A model generated the notes under the pieces. The model was given only the letters and a program-made list of their open reading frames with translations, was not told the DNA's origin and did no database searches. A DNA stretch of 64,000 nt from Effrenium voratum (lineage: Eukaryota; Sar; Dinophyceae; Suessiales; Symbiodiniaceae), in NCBI GenBank assembly GCA_963377175.1, contig CAUJNA010001240.1, positions 33,515-97,514 of the forward strand, given 5' to 3'. Below, in pieces: positions 1 to 12,737 of the stretch (position 1 is its first letter; each line of letters begins with the position of its first letter). The position numbers and the translations under genes are program-made.

Positions 1-430
1 TGGAGTTTCCGTTTTTGACCGGCCATTTGAACATTTCAGGGGAAGACCCAGCCTTTTCTCCTCTCGCCTTTTGGCTGGAACAATATGCCTGCAAGGAATG
101 CTTTATCGGGGCGCCGCGTCAAAAAACATCCTGTAGGCATGTGTCAAAATGTAGAGATCTGGGCCCCCCACACACACGCACACACAAAAAAAAAGACATT
201 GGCCTTCTTGGAACCGTCCCACGGGATCGAAAGCCCTGCTCTCTCCTCCGCACCCAATAGCACCCAAGTACACGACACGTTTTTCTTTGGCCCCTGGGCT
301 CAATGCGGAAAACCAACTTGATTTCAACCAAAAAGTTAAAACGTCTAACGATCCAATAGCACCCAAGCAAGTTAAACCTTTTTTCTTTGGCCCCAAATTC
401 CAAGCCCCTCTTTCAGCTTCAGCCCAAGGC
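1..430. other. Intron sequence at left edge
   Basis: Non-coding by all signs. Two similar short segments (about 240-300 and 340-400) share CACCCAA and TTTTTCTTTGGCCCC, so this is a local duplication of an intronic repeat. No exon recognised. Confidence 0.5.
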
Positions 431-472
431 GCTGCTCCACTCGGAATCCTCCTGGTTCACATAGAGGGTCAC
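431..472 (-). CDS. Methyltransferase exon j: LYVNQEDSEWSS strand
   Basis: GAGCAG|GTG opens VTLYVNQEDSEWSS, ending at a GC donor (AGC|GC). A strand of the form x-L-Y/F-V-N...S-x-W-x-S is common late in FkbM domains. The remaining exons lie beyond the left edge. Confidence 0.65.
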
Positions 473-3400
473 CTGCTCATGGGCTGCGACTTGGAGAGCA
501 AAAGGACCCTTTTTGGGATGGTGCTCAGGGGAAAGGAAAAATACGAAATTTCGGGGGGTCCAAAGCCCAGCGAAATGCACAGGCAGGTTGGGAGGTGCTA
601 TCTAGATGAAGTATAAAATTGCAAAAGAGCCGCGGCCAGTCTTTAGTGTCTCCCTCGAACGACATTAGATTTTGGTTAGTAGTGCATACCTGTTTCGCGA
701 GTAGTCTTTTGCTGAGTTTGCCCCATGTCCAGTAGATGACCATAGGCAAATATCAACCGTACATTAGCCTGAAGCATGCCCTCCTGTCCTTCAACGCGGA
801 ATCCACCTGATTGCCCCCCTTAAACGAAACTTCGATTTGGGTAAGAACCCTGGAAAGAGTAAGAATATGTCCAGTAGCGATAAAATCCTGTTAAAACCAA
901 CAGAGGAAAATGAAAAAAAATGCATTTCAGCAAATGGAAACGAAAATCGCCTTGTACCCCTTAGTCAAGTTCCACGTTGGCAGAGAGGGACGGGAGTTCT
1001 GGGCAGTTGTGATCTTCTTGGCCGACCCCGAAGAAAGGCACCCTCATTGGATCGAAGTCGCCCAGGTTGCTTTAGTTCGCCCCAGATTTGTGTATGTTGT
1101 ATATTGTATTGTATGTATATATATATATATGTATAGATATATACATATGTATATGGTGCGGTCCCCCCCCCCCAAATGTCAACCTTTTTGTCTGTCATCA
1201 TCTGTGATGCCATATATTTATACACATATGTACAAACGAATTTGATCCTGTTTTAGATTAAACCTTTAGACGACGTATTTGGTGAGCGTTCGCCAAAACA
1301 CCGGCAAGATGCAGGTTGGTCAAACTGGATCCCTGGCAAGAGTCAAATCTACTAGTGGAAAACCAACATGAATGTGGCTTAAAACAGGGGACCCCCAATA
1401 TGAGTTGCTTCGTCGTCGTGCTTGAAAACAACCCCTCAAAAGGTGCCATTAGACAAGAAGAGACATCTTTCAACAGCTTCAAAAAGGTCAAAGTTCCACC
1501 CAAATCCTGGGTAGCCTGTCAGAACCACCTTTGCAAGAGGATCCACAAGAAACTGGGGGGGTCCCTCGAGTTCAGTCATCATCAACACCTGGCGTGAACG
1601 GAGCCTGCCTCAAAACCCATTGCAGAGAAACAATGAGTTTGTTGAAATCAGACTCCATTAAATGTTGGGACTGTCCTCTACTAACCCTCGTCTACCTGAA
1701 GCGATTTGGACTGTTCACCTCGTGAACGCGAACGCCACGCCTACCGCATCAATGAACGGAAAGTCACGAGATGACAACACAGACTTGCTCAGCAACCCCT
1801 ATTGAATAGTATTGCCCTCTGCTTCCAAGACGATGACACCGGTCAATATTCATGTGTATATATATATATATATAATACTCCTCTACTGGCCATGGCCTCA
1901 TACACTGTCCCCCAACCCCCATGTCCGTCTCCAGTCCATGATAGCAAATATTGTCCGCTCACATTATTTTTAGAGGGCAAGGCCATCGTGTGAGGCTACC
2001 ATTCTTTGGCTGTAAAATGGTCATCCTGCAGTCCATGTCACCAAGAAAACAGGTCAAAAGTGACCATAGCACACGTGGAGGCAAACCCCAATTGGTCCCA
2101 AAAACCTTCGTTTGTTGTTTTTTTTCAACCATGGTTACCCTCCTTTTCGTGATCATGGAACCCACCACAGGGTCCCTTTAAAGGAATATCGTCTTCCAGG
2201 ACCCCGCAGGAAGATTCATTGTTAGTGGATGGGCAGGTAAGATTTCGGCACGCCTTACCCCCCAGAATGGTATACGCAAATGAGCCCAAACAATGCGGCA
2301 CCTTCCGGAACGGAGCGTCTGGCCTTTGCCGCAGTCCACACAGCCTTCTCCTGCACAAATGTCTGGCTCTGCGTAAGTCTAGTTCATACCCGAGAATTGG
2401 AGTTGCATGCACTTGCAAACGTAGCACATTTCTTGGGGTCTCCAACTGAAATTTGGCAACAGGGTGGCTTCTTTTGGTTTCTGGTTGGAACATGAGTCAG
2501 AGGTGATCGCTTGATCTCCAAACTTGTTGATCTTCTTTTCGAGGGAACGGGGCGTCTCAGCTGCGTAACGACATCAACCGCTAATTTTAGGACAGGTCTG
2601 GGAAGGTGACCAAGTTCCTTCGGCATGGGGAGGTTTGGGAGGGTAAGGGGCAAAGAATTCGCACACCATACTCACTTACGATCATGACTTACATTGAGCT
2701 TAAAGATGTTGTAAAGTGCCCCGCAAGCCCATTCCAAATAATGAGGCCTGTAGAGTATCACAGGCTCCATGTGCAGAAACGGGGCCCAAGACTCAAACAA
2801 GTCATGTCAGATCGGTCGATGCTGGTGCCAAATAAGTGGTTTAGGAAGAAAAACGATGCTTGTACATCCCCGTCTGCTTTCCTTAAACCACAATAGGTTT
2901 ATCTCAAAATGGGGCAAACTACAAAAATGGGCGGTTTTCTCTTGGCTTCCTTTCAAAGAATCCAAAAAGTGCGCCCTCAAAAAGAGATTTCCACACCGAA
3001 CCAAGCGCGTGAAAACAATGTCCTTCCGCGCTGTCGGACTTACTCTCGGAAAAAATGTCTCCAGCGGTCCACTTGAGATGTTGGCTTCAGCTCCCTTGGC
3101 GAACTTGGTAAATACTTTGGATGGTTGCGAAATCCATTTCGCACCACCGAACAAGCCCTGGTGTCTGATGATTCCCGAGCAAATATTAGCAAGCAATGGT
3201 TTCAACCATGGCTTCAAAGTGGTGCAGGATTTCGTCCATCCACTGTATTGCAAGCAGGTAGGCAAGTGTCCAATGGTTTCTTGGAGCCAATGCTCAATGC
3301 AAGAGCACCAGCACAGCATGTGCAAGATCTTGACGAAAATGCCCCTGCGGGTAAATGACTAAGACTTGCGCCTTGTTCAGGGCAGCTCCCAAAATCCTGT

Positions 3401-6400
3401 GACCAGGCTCAAACAAGACAGAACCCAAAATATAAATGTCCCACTCTTGTGGATTGGCCATGTGTTTCAAACTCTGAGCCAACCTGGTGTCTCTCCGTTC
3501 GGCCCATCAAGCTGCATCAAGACCCGAGATGCGCTCCAAAAGGCCGGCGACTAAGGAAGCACATCTTTGAGCTGCTTCCCGCTTTCAAACCGCTTGGGAC
3601 GTTCAAACGAAAAAGAAACCCCTCAAACACTTGAAGAATACTCAGTGCCCTCCAACTGGACAGTGCCTGACGGTGTTTGGGCATGGGCAAGGCAGTGCCG
3701 TGACGCTTGCCAAGTCCCCTTTGCATGCGCTCCATGAAACGCCGAATCAACTCGCCGGGTTGAATCCGTCGGCATTGAGGTGACCACAAATGGGTTCGAA
3801 CAACTCGGTTGCTGTTGACCCCCCTGCAAAAAGTGTTTAACTTTTTGGGGATTGAGTGGAAAACAGCTGTATTTCCCAAAATTGTAAAGTCTAAAGATCC
3901 AACCCAATAGCCGTCAAGACAAATATGGGTTCCTTGCGGCTGCTTCGGGGGCAAGAATACCACTTGTCTGGCGCGCTCGCGATCGGAACCCCTACGCTCG
4001 CGGACAAATTTTTCAGAGCCTTGCGAAGAACTCTGCGAGAAGAAATAGGGTTCGGCCCCCTAAAATGGGTGGTGTCCTTTGGCGTCCCTGTAAATTCCAA
4101 CCAAGAGGGCCTCGATTTATCGGGTCGGCCTTTTATTTGGGGACCCACCAACAAAGTGTTCCTTTTGGTGCCCCTCCAAACAACACGTAAACAAAAAGGT
4201 ACCCTACAAAAGAACAAGCAAGTACCAACTCAACAAAGAGGAGGCTGCCTCCTAAAAAACACCAAACAAACGTAAGCAGAAAAAAAAAAGAAACAACGCC
4301 CAAACAAACGCCAAACAAAAAGGGAAGACAAAAGCAATGCCTCCCTCCAAAAAACACCCAAACAAGTGCAAACAAAAAGGGAAGAAACATGGACAAACCC
4401 ATTTGGAGACACCTTCTAATGAATCGAGCGGCCTTCCTCCAAGACCAATCTGCCGGAGCGGATGGGCTCGGCCAGGCGCGCGCGGATCGCCTCGGAACGT
4501 TGTCCGTTTTTCTCTGCGTACAGCGAGTATAACCCCTACAAAACCCCAAAAAGGGGAAAACCCCAAAAAACAGTATACCCACCACTAAACCCACGAAAGC
4601 ACCAAGCTAGGTATACCCCCACTAAACCATCCCGCAAGTGCCTGGGATGATGCTTTGCATGCTGGGATGCCGGAGCTGCCAGCATCAACCTGCCATGTGC
4701 TAGCCTGCCAAACAGTCTTCCAGGATCCGTCAGGTTCCATGTTAATTGGTGGGGGGTGATTATTATTTTGAGGGTGGCTCTCTTGGTTACGACATGAAAT
4801 CCTCATAGGTTCAGCAACCTGCAACCGAAGCAACGAACTGCGCATCCGGGCGTTGGCTGCCACAGGGTTCGGCTCCAATGCAACGACCTGACAGCAGTGA
4901 AAGTAGATGCCACAACTCCCTTTACTTGCTGGTGCGATAGGCAGGGAATGAGAAATGCAATGACCGCAACAGAAACCATCCAACTGGTGGTGTCCTTTTT
5001 GGGGACCAAAGCCTGGGTTCCTTTCCATTCCCTTCTGAGCACCAGCAACTTTATCTTATATCTGGGGGGTTGATCAATATTCCGTTCAGCCTCTGTCACC
5101 CGACTGTAAAACCTGTCTCAGTGCTGGGGGCGGGGGGCCTTTTGAAGAGGACAGCTGAGTATGACATCATGTGAAAGGCCAGCTCAGACAGCGGTGTCCT
5201 TCTGTTGCAGAGCAAGCTCCTGTGAACATGCCCCATCCTTTGAAGTGAGGAGTAATCTATTCTGAGCTGACAATATGGCGACAATGATCCGATACTTCCA
5301 TTTGGTTTAGACCAAATGGAAAAATATTAATATGTCCAGTAGTGATAAACTCCGTTTTGAAACCAACAAGGGAAAAACAAAAATAATCTTAAGCAAATGG
5401 AAGGATAGACTGCCAAAAAATAATACCGAAATACCGAATCTACCTGCTAAGTCGATGGCCCCAAAACCTCCCGGATATTCGACCCCACGGCAAGTTAGAA
5501 CCACGGTGAAGAAGTTGCGAAACCCCAAGGCAAAGAATGAGTAATGGGATTCCCGGATTCATCGAGCCCAGTTTATCAAAAGGGGTGTGTCCCCTGGTTT
5601 AATGTAGGACTTGTCTATTGATAGGACGGGTTTGTTTATCCCGGGTCAACGTTAAACAACTAAAGAATCAAAAGAGCTTCTGGATGGGCGCACCGTGATC
5701 TAACTTCCCACGTTCAGGACCTAGCCTGCCAAGGTGGCTGGAAGTCAGAGGCTTCTCCAAACACGCTCAACAAAAACGGCCAGGATGAAATGCGTGTTTT
5801 GAGGATTTCCTTTTCGGGGGGTGTTCTTTGTTTAGGAAACTGACCCCCTAAAAAATACAACAAATTGCTGTTTCACTTTGGCTCTCTGTTTAACCAAACT
5901 TAAATTAGGCACCCTCAAAAAGAGACACCCATACTGCGGAGCTCTGTGCTAGGGGTCAAAGGGTTCCCCCCTGAGTACCGTTGGAGAAAGGGGGGTTACA
6001 GGGCCACCCATTAGCCGAGTGCAGATGTCGCGCGCTTGCCGGCTTGCCTGAAATCCTGCATCAAGATATCGCTCGCCTGGGCGAGCGAAGGCAAGCAAAA
6101 GGCTGCTCGCTCAGGCTAAAGTCACGGAGGAGTGGTGGAGGCTCTTCTTCGTCCCTGAATAAGCCCCCCCCACAGCAGGCCCCATGATAAAGAGGGGGTC
6201 TGGAAAAACCAAGAAAATATTCATCCCCTTTTGTTGAGGAAACCTGATCGACATAGTATCGACACCGCTCCCTAGCACCCATGGCCGAAGTCCTTGTTCG
6301 GACTATATCTAAAAAACACGTGCCAGAAGGAAGTCTCTCGCAACCTTCCATTTGTGTTTTTGCCCCCGGGAAACAAACAAAATATCCAGTAGTGAAAGAT

Positions 6401-9400
6401 TCCCTTCAAAACCAACAGGGAACAAAAAAGGCTTAACCAAATGGAAGCAACATAGGTGTCCTGTTGCAAAAATAGATGGCAACGGTCAATGATTAGAACC
6501 AACCTGCAACCAGTGGAACCCATCTATTCTCAACCAAGCTGACTGAAACAGGCCGTGGATGAGCGTCGTCCGTTGCACGGATTCTCAAAAAGTTTGGGGC
6601 GCTGCGTTTTCAAAAATTATTCCTGTGAAGCGTTTGCCATGGATTCACCATTCTCGTGAGGTCTTCCCAACATGTTCGAGAAAGATCCATGAACTCCGCA
6701 AGCTAGTTGAACTTTGACCATCTTTGGAGCATGGGTTTCCTGACGCTTGGGTGAGTGTCCCAAACATGAGGGCATCCCTTTGCACCTGCTTCACTGTTGG
6801 CATGCTTTTAGGTGTTTAGGTGCTTTGGTTCTGTTCATGTTCAGTGGGTGGCTACAAAAGACAGAGTCGTTTGCTAACATCCCATTTCCCCTTAAAACGG
6901 GGTGTCAAAAGGCAAATCCGGAATCAAGGACAGGGCTGCTCTGGCCGAAGTTGGCGCCGATGTCCATCACAAGTCCTGGTTTTCGCGACGAAAAGCACAG
7001 GATCTCTCGGTAAAACGCCTTCCCAAAAAAGCGCAACATCGCGTCTGCTCCTTGGTTCAAAAAGCAGTTGGTGTTGCCTTTGTACCCTTTTTTGGGGTAG
7101 GAAACCACAAAACCACCCGCTGGGTGTCCAAATCCCATTTGGAGATCCCGAGTGGTCGAAAGATCAAGGCCAAAGGACCCGGATCCCACATGGACCATGT
7201 CTTGTCTCGTTGGCTCCTGACTCCCCCTCGCCAGTGCGACACCTGCCATGAGAACAGCCCAGCATCGCGGGAAATCCCGTCGAAAAGTAGCCAGGGCGAT
7301 GTTTAAGCTGCCCCTACCTGAAGGGGGAGGGGGGGTTCCCAATTCCATTTATCTAGGCTTCCCCCACAAAAGATGGAAAATGGGCTACCGTAAACAGAAT
7401 CCCAGGGTCCGCCCCATCCCACACATCCAACTTTTGTGGGGAGGAGGTTTAAACCGGCGGGGGCATATTTTTTGGGATGACGGGGCGGGCGGTTGAGCTA
7501 ATTTCAGCCTATGGGTGTCTTCTTTTGGGCAGAGCCCGTTATCCGGTTGCCCCCGAAATGGAAGAACAAAAGACTGCCAGGGATGTGGCCATGAATCAAA
7601 ATCCCGTACCCCCAGTGAACATCCCAATCCCCACTAAAATAGACTACAATGGGTGGTGCACCTACCCCAAAATGGTACCATTGGTTTTGACCCACAGCCA
7701 TGTGTCTTTATCCTGCCCAAAGGACCCAGGCACCGCATTTCGGCCGCTACCCGGGATTTGTCACCAGATTTTGCATGTCTCTCCCTGATTGCCTGTAAGA
7801 AGAGTAGCTGAGCCTGGGCGGGGCAATCAAAGTAGCCTGCTGCCCTCGCCTCTTGCTGCCGCGCTCGCTTGAAGTCTCCTGGCATACAACGAATGCAGAA
7901 GAGACCGAAGAAAGGGTGTGGCGGTGTCGTAGGAATCGGACCCCCCAAAGTCGGGTATTTTCCGAGTGGTTTCCCTAAGAAACCAACCAAACAAAAGTAC
8001 CCACAAAAAAATACAAGCACGGGACCTGCCATCAAAATGATGCTGCAAAACCCAAAAGCATCTGACCATGTTCTGATCCCCTGCTAAAAGTGTCTAACTT
8101 GTGGGTGAAATGGAAACCCAACCACTGAACCCTAAGAACGACTAAAAACCTAAGGGGATGGCTGGGAACCATCAGAACTTTGATAGACCGTTTTTAGGCA
8201 AAGAAACTGTTTTTTGCCGCCGCCCACCAAAAAACAAGCAGAACCAAAACAGTGGAGTAGACCCCTCAAAATGGAACCACTTGAACGCAGCAGCCAGACT
8301 CCGCAGCGTTTGAAACGCTCTGGGCTCTGTTCTACGCTGCGCCTTGGGCGCGCATAAGTTTCGCCTGGAAGGGGCCGTGAGCGACTCGATCCCACATCCT
8401 GAGGCTCCGTGGACTCGTCACATCTTCCCACTTGGAGGTTGATCAAACGGTCCGTGATACATACTTCCAGTTGCTTTTGTCCGCACTCTGGAAAACAAAA
8501 AATATATGTCCAGCAGTGGTAGATTCAATCTGAAACCAACAGGGGATCAAAAAAAAGTCCGAATCATTCTTTCACGAATGGAAGCATGGGATGATTCTTG
8601 GGGGAAACCAGGAAAAGATTTGATATGTCAACTACACGGAAAAGTGGCCCATGGTCATTTCCGGGCCCGAAGGGAATATTGATCAACCCCCACTTGTGGG
8701 TGATGAGTGGAAATTCCAAAACGGCCCCTAAGTCAGCCGCGCGAATAGTTCAGCCCTGCGCCCCCACTCTGCAGCCAGATGGCAGCTTGGCTGCCACGTG
8801 GCTGCAACGCGGGAGGGGGGGTGACGGCAGCTGTCCTGAAAAACGTATGGCTGTGGGTCAAAAGTAGGTACCCAAAATGGATCCCTGGCAAATGGAAACG
8901 TGGACTAAAACCTGCGGTCCCCTGTTGGTTTGATTTTTCATCACACCGCCACCTTTCCTGCCACGAACATAGTACCTGGAGGGTACATGGAAGATCAGTT
9001 GCTTCAGGGACCTCCTGTCAGGCGCCATGGCAACATGGGAGGGATGGATTGCCACATTTCATCACAACACACTGGATACCGCCTCTTCCAGCAGTTGCCC
9101 CCGTGAAAATTCACGGAATGAAGCACTCGAGGCATTCACTTCAAGCTGAGCTGAGGAAAATGAGCACCTCTCGCCCGGGGTTCGATGCTTCGTGGAGTAC
9201 ATCCACTTGGCTGCGTCTTCCTCCCGCCGTGGCAGGTCAATCATTAAACTGAGCTCTCTGCTCGCCCTAAAGACATCAACTTCCACTTCTGAATTCCAAA
9301 GCCGCACATAGCCTGAGTCATCGTCCTACATTTGCAACGCAATATAACTTATGGATTTGACTTGTTGCAGCTTTACCGCAGACACAGCGGTCTCATAGTT

Positions 9401-10162
9401 CCTCAGGATGGAAGTTGACCACTGGACAAGCATGTGACACTTAAAATAGGGGACCCCCACCACATTCTGGATACAGCTTGATGTCCTCAGAGACAAACCT
9501 TACAGGAGGGGGTCCCTTTCATGAGCTCCCAACGGTGAGTAGAGACTGCCGTGGCAGATCTTCACCCGTTAAGATATAACTGCGGAATTCCAAGCACAAC
9601 CCTTCAGACACTGTCCGCATTCCTCTTGGGTAACAGAAGGGACCAGAAAAAGCATGGAACAAATACAGTGTCGAGGAATCCGCAGGAATCCATATGACTG
9701 TGGCTCAAAATTAAACAGGAGGGGTTACGCGGGTGTTGGTCCATGTTTCCACTTACCAAGGTTCAATTTTGGTACCGGTTTCTTGAGCCACTGCCATATC
9801 TAAATCGGATTCTAAGAATTCTTCGCAACCTGCAGGGCTCCCTATATTTCCCCTTAAAACGTCACCTCAAGGGACCCTCGCCAATATCTTGGGCCAAAAA
9901 GGTGGTGTGTAAAGCCACCGCCAGGGGAAATGTAGGGAGCCCTGACCTGAGTTTTCTTCATGGCAGCGTCGTCCGATTCATAGCGTGCTCCTCCGAAACT
10001 GGCGCGGGTGTCCCTTTTCCTCTCCCCGAAATCAAAATCGAGCGTCTGTTTTCTTGCTTCTTCCCGCACGTTCGGTTGCGACGCGAGTCGCAAGTCGCAT
10101 GTCTCACGCTCCGCTCACTCTGTGTCCACCAGCAGCCGCTTCCCCATCATCGTCTCACGGGC
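431..10162 (-). CDS. FkbM-type SAM-dependent methyltransferase gene, continuing off the left edge
   Basis: Ten exons were recognised; the first nine keep one frame over eight introns. The product has a charged N-terminal region, then LVMDIGANFGQSSP (the glycine-rich SAM-binding motif, typically DIGANxG in FkbM proteins), then VVALEPNPVAANA (the second motif, whose glutamate normally contacts the SAM ribose), then EKAVW and VTLYVNQEDSEWSS, the strands that follow in the family. FkbM enzymes methylate hydroxyl groups of sugars or polyketides; the substrate here cannot be told. The 5' end is not fixed and the 3' end is outside the window. A fusion with the exchanger upstream cannot be excluded. 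Confidence 0.75.
866..940. repeat. Dispersed repeat family G, copy 1
   Basis: ATGTCCAGTAGCGATAAAAT, AAAACCAACAGAGGAAAA and AGCAAATGGAA are shared with copies at about 5,328-5,410, 6,385-6,450 and 8,503-8,590. Confidence 0.65.
2302..2350 (-). CDS. Methyltransferase exon i: EKAVWTA strand
   Basis: TTGTGCAG|GAG and GAAG|GTGCC are strong splice sites around EKAVWTAAKARRSVPE. E/P-x-A-V/L-W/G is the strand after the second motif in FkbM proteins. It leaves in phase 1 while exon j needs phase 0, so a small exon is missing between them. Confidence 0.7.
3118..3246. repeat. Dispersed repeat family C, copy 1
   Basis: GGATGGTTGCGAAATCCATT at one end and GGATTTCGTCCATCCACTG at the other are inverted relatives; the middle has ATGGTTTCAACCATGG, itself palindromic. 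Confidence 0.75.
4437..4490 (-). CDS. Methyltransferase exon h
   Basis: TCCGAG|GCG opens AIRARLAEPIRSGRLVLE. The frame is open upstream too. A GA donor (GAG|GAA or TTG|GAG) joins it to exon i; GGAG is repeated at the next acceptor, so the exact cut changes the product by at most one glutamate. A GT donor at 4,445 is an alternative. Confidence 0.6.
4819..4887 (-). CDS. Methyltransferase exon g: second motif VVALEPNP
   Basis: A good acceptor (CTGTCAG|GTC) and GT donor (TTGCAG|GTTGC) bound 23 codons with VVALEPNPVAANARMRSS. V-x-A-x-E-P-N/D-P is the second FkbM motif; its glutamate normally binds the ribose of SAM. Phase 0 on both sides. Confidence 0.85.
5328..5410. repeat. Dispersed repeat family G, copy 2
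   Basis: TATGTCCAGTAGTGATAAA, GAAACCAACAAGGGAAAAAC and AGCAAATGGAAGGAT are the shared blocks. Confidence 0.65.
6044..6076 (-). CDS. Methyltransferase exon f
   Basis: GCCCAG|GCG opens ASDILMQDFRQ, the helix expected between the first and second SAM motifs. I chose a GC donor at CAA|GC because it keeps phase 0; another GC donor 4-5 bases later in the coordinate sense (6,047) breaks the frame. Confidence 0.65.
6932..6975 (-). CDS. Methyltransferase exon e: SAM-binding motif DIGANFG
   Basis: AACCAG|GA completes a glycine codon, then LVMDIGANFGQSSP. V-x-D-I-G-A-N-x-G is the signature of FkbM-family methyltransferases, the loop that holds S-adenosylmethionine. The GT donor at CCT|GTCC leaves phase 0. 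Confidence 0.8.
7587..7703. repeat. Dispersed repeat family A, copy 1
   Basis: Shares CCCAGTGAACATCCCAATCC, CACTAAAAT, CACCTACCCCAAAATGG and TTTTGACCCA with three other copies. The ends CCATG-x-x-TCAAAA and TTTTGACCCACAGCCATG are inverted repeats of each other. No coding capacity. Confidence 0.8.
7837..7878 (-). CDS. Methyltransferase exon d
   Basis: ATGCCAG|GA completes a glycine codon, then DFKRARQQEARAA, leaving in phase 1 at a GC donor (GCAG|GC). This basic helix leads directly into the SAM-binding strand. Confidence 0.65.
8343..8398 (-). CDS. Methyltransferase exon c
   Basis: CCTCAG|G completes an arginine codon with exon b, then MWDRVAHGPFQAKLMRAQ, leaving in phase 1 at a GC donor. 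It is an amphipathic helical segment. Confidence 0.65.
8503..8590. repeat. Dispersed repeat family G, copy 3
   Basis: TATGTCCAGCAGTGGTAGAT, GAAACCAACAGGGGATCAAA and ACGAATGGAAGCAT are the shared blocks; the most diverged copy. Confidence 0.55.
8847..8950. repeat. Dispersed repeat family B, copy 1
   Basis: GGCTGTGGGTCAAAA, TAGGTACCC, AAATGG, then GGACTAAAACCTGCGGTCCC. The first block is the same as the inverted end of family A, so the two families share termini. Confidence 0.7.
9168..9325 (-). CDS. Methyltransferase exon b (158 nt, longest exon)
   Basis: TGTAG|GAC opens 52 codons including SGYVRLWNSEVEVDVFRASR and EEDAAKWMYSTKHRTPGE, ending at a GT donor in phase 2. It is the longest exon found in the window. 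The segment is upstream of the catalytic domain and I do not recognise it. Confidence 0.7.
10130..10162 (-). CDS. Methyltransferase exon a (first recognised)
   Basis: CTTCCAG|GCC opens ARETMMGKRLL. A GT donor at CTG|GTG keeps phase 0 for the next exon; a second GT at 10,118 (ACAGA|GTGAGC) has a better consensus but gives phase 2. It contains two ATG codons, so translation could start here. Confidence 0.45.
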
Positions 10163-12737
10163 CTGGAAGGACAGCGGTCATTCGATATGTCCCGCAAGGA
10201 AAGAAACCCCAAAGTCAACCGAGTCAGAAAAATCCCCAGTTCATTGATTGGAACGTCCAATTTCTGCGGGAATCCTTGCTTTTAGTGGGATGGGTACTTA
10301 GATCCGCCGGGCCACGAGTCACTGTCCCCAGTGGATCCCACGCAAGCCACCAGGTAGCCAGCCATTTCCCATTTGGATTTTTTGAAAATGGCGGTCCCTC
10401 GGCTACCTATACGGGTGTGTTCTCTTGAGGGGACACACCAAGATGATGGTGTGCCTGTTGGTGTCCCTTTCAGACCCCGCCATAAACGGGAGCCCGACAG
10501 AAAAAAGAGACACCTGTGCGGCTAAATGGAATCACGCAAGTAACTCCCAGAGTTGCCTTCGTCCGACTGTGATGAACGGAACCTTGCCCGAGTACAACTT
10601 GCGAAAACCAAACACTTTGGTTTGTCTCCGAGGGAACCCTGAAACTTGGCGGGTGTCCTTTTGTTCCCCCTAACCACCCCAAAGAGGGTACCCTCCAACA
10701 AGGGCACACCCACTTGGTCATTGGAGCTTTACTTGCCATCATCACTTTAGTCAAGGGCAACAGATGTATGGTACCAAACCTTGCCCCAGGACAAGTTCAA
10801 GTCCCATTTCAAGGCGCCTGCTGAGTCGCAACCAAACACGGCATCACAGCCGTCGAGTGATTCCATGTCCCTCTAGGTAACAAAGGCAAACCGCCAACAA
10901 AACAACAAAGGCAAATGGATGGTTTTCTGCTATAGTGGCCGGGATCAGGAAAATCCCATGGTTACCCTTTTCCCACCTTTTCCATCCTCGAAAACGAGCG
11001 GCCCGGGGCATGGGAATTCAAAACGAGGGGCGTGAGAATTCCACATGCCGAAGCTGATGGCTAATCCCAATTCGGCTTTGATCCGAAACGGTGGGGTTGG
11101 CTCAATTGAGCTTTGCCTGTGGCACTAGACACACCTCAAGATAACAGGTCCACTTCGCACCCCGAAAATTGAATATCAACTCCCGAAGCAAAAACAAAAC
11201 TAGAAATCTGCTTCCAGGGGATCCCTGTTGTCCTAGATATCAAGTAAGATCCCTGGCATGCGGTCGCTCGCTCAACCTGCCTTGGCAATCTTATTCAACA
11301 CCTGAGGCGATTGCAGTCCACAGCTTCCGCAATCCGGTTTCAAGCACTGTGGTCATGCACTTGTGGGTGTGCCCCTGATGACTCCACTGCAACCCAGATA
11401 TTGGTACATAGCCCAGTGCTAAAAAGTGAATGCAGCAAATTGCGGTGCACGCCCATGTGTGCGACAATAGCCAATAGATCATGACAGTCGCGCATGTGGG
11501 CCCCGTTGATTTTGGGTTATACACTGGATGCCCCAAACATAGCAAACTGCAACTAAAGGAGAAGGCGAAACCCTGTAATCGGAGGGTTTTGGGGTGCAGC
11601 TCGAGAGAAGGAAAACAGTCGTTCAGGGTGGATCATCGAATCGCTACAACGAAAGGGCTTCCTAAACATCACCAACACAAAAAGCCAACTCGCAAATTAA
11701 ATTCCAAGCCAACAAATTGTCTAAACCCGCCACAGCCGGTTCAATGGATATCAACTTCCTGACTCCAAGGCGGCGGCCTAGATCATTCGGCCCAGTTTTC
11801 TGAGCACCCTTGCAGAGATTTGAACGCTCCGCGACGTTTGCCTCTTTCGAATCCGGAAGTTCGACCGGCTTGAATGGTTTGTAAACGTGTGAGTCTTGTT
11901 TAAAGGGTCGAATCCGACCCTTTTTTGGGACTCAAGGCGGCTTTTGCCAGAATTTGCCTCACGTACATTGAGCAAATAAAGTTGCACTCCCCCTGAAAGT
12001 GATCTATAAGTGGGTTTTGGAGATGGTACCCCCTTTTTGGGGCTTTCAAGGGAAACCAGGCTATTTTGGGGGGGGTCCACCCGTAAAGAAAGAAAGACTG
12101 GAACCACCAGACGTTCAAAAAGGAATCCCCATTTTTGTGTGGGGCTCCCATCTTGCGGGTCACTCGTGTTGCCCTTGGCCGACCCTTCGGCTCTCCGGGA
12201 CATCGGAATCCATGGTCCCGAGGGCAGAAACCCCATCCGAAGCAGCCCACTGAAACCGGTCGCAGGAGAGTTCCGTGGTATTGGTCTTGACTCGGATCTC
12301 GGGAAAGTTATAAAAGTAGATGGCACTGGTTGAGGTTTTATTCCATTTGCCAGGGGAGTCCATTGTTTCCAAAAGGCCGCCTATGGGAGGCCAGAGGGAG
12401 TTTGTGCAGTTGAACCCAGGACGTGGTTGAAATCAACGAGAGAAGGACACCCACCAGTAGCACATGTCCAACGCCAAATCGAAACTAGCCAGGGACACCC
12501 ACCGACACCGCATGATCCGAATCAATCCGTTGATTCGGCCCGCTGCTTCTTTTTAAGGGTAAATGCAGCCCTAACCACCAAACCCCCAATCCAAACCGGG
12601 AAACTGAATGCTGGACCTTGCTGAAGGGTGGCGTTCCTTTTCTCCCTGTCAACCAGGCTGTGCCCTCAACACATGAACACATGCTCACTTTCGGCGACTC
12701 CGTCCCGACCCACGGTCCAATGGCATCTCTTCGGCGC
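10163..12737. other. Boundary region between methyltransferase and exchanger
   Basis: This should contain the exchanger's last exon or exons and the methyltransferase's 5' exon or exons. A copy of the GTCCTTTTGGTTTCC repeat is at about 10,647-10,712. A slightly GC-richer patch at 11,780-11,870 has several open minus frames after an AG|G acceptor and is the best candidate for a terminal exon, but no frame stands out. Confidence 0.4.

Larger units (their letters stand above)
473..10129. other. Introns of the methyltransferase gene
   Basis: Between the exons listed separately, this stretch holds AT microsatellites (1,114-1,166 and 1,856-1,875), copies of several dispersed repeat families, and otherwise unique sequence. 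A missing exon should lie between 473 and 2,301; I could not identify it. Confidence 0.5.

Noticed and set aside
3996..4019. 24-nt minus exon ALKNLSAS
   Set aside because: Splice signals look fair, but methyltransferase exons h and i join directly in frame with the expected strand, leaving no room for it.
11778..12326. 182-codon minus frame
   Set aside because: Covers the boundary region; no family motif, unusual composition and repeat-like ends. The GC-richer part may be a terminal exon in another frame.
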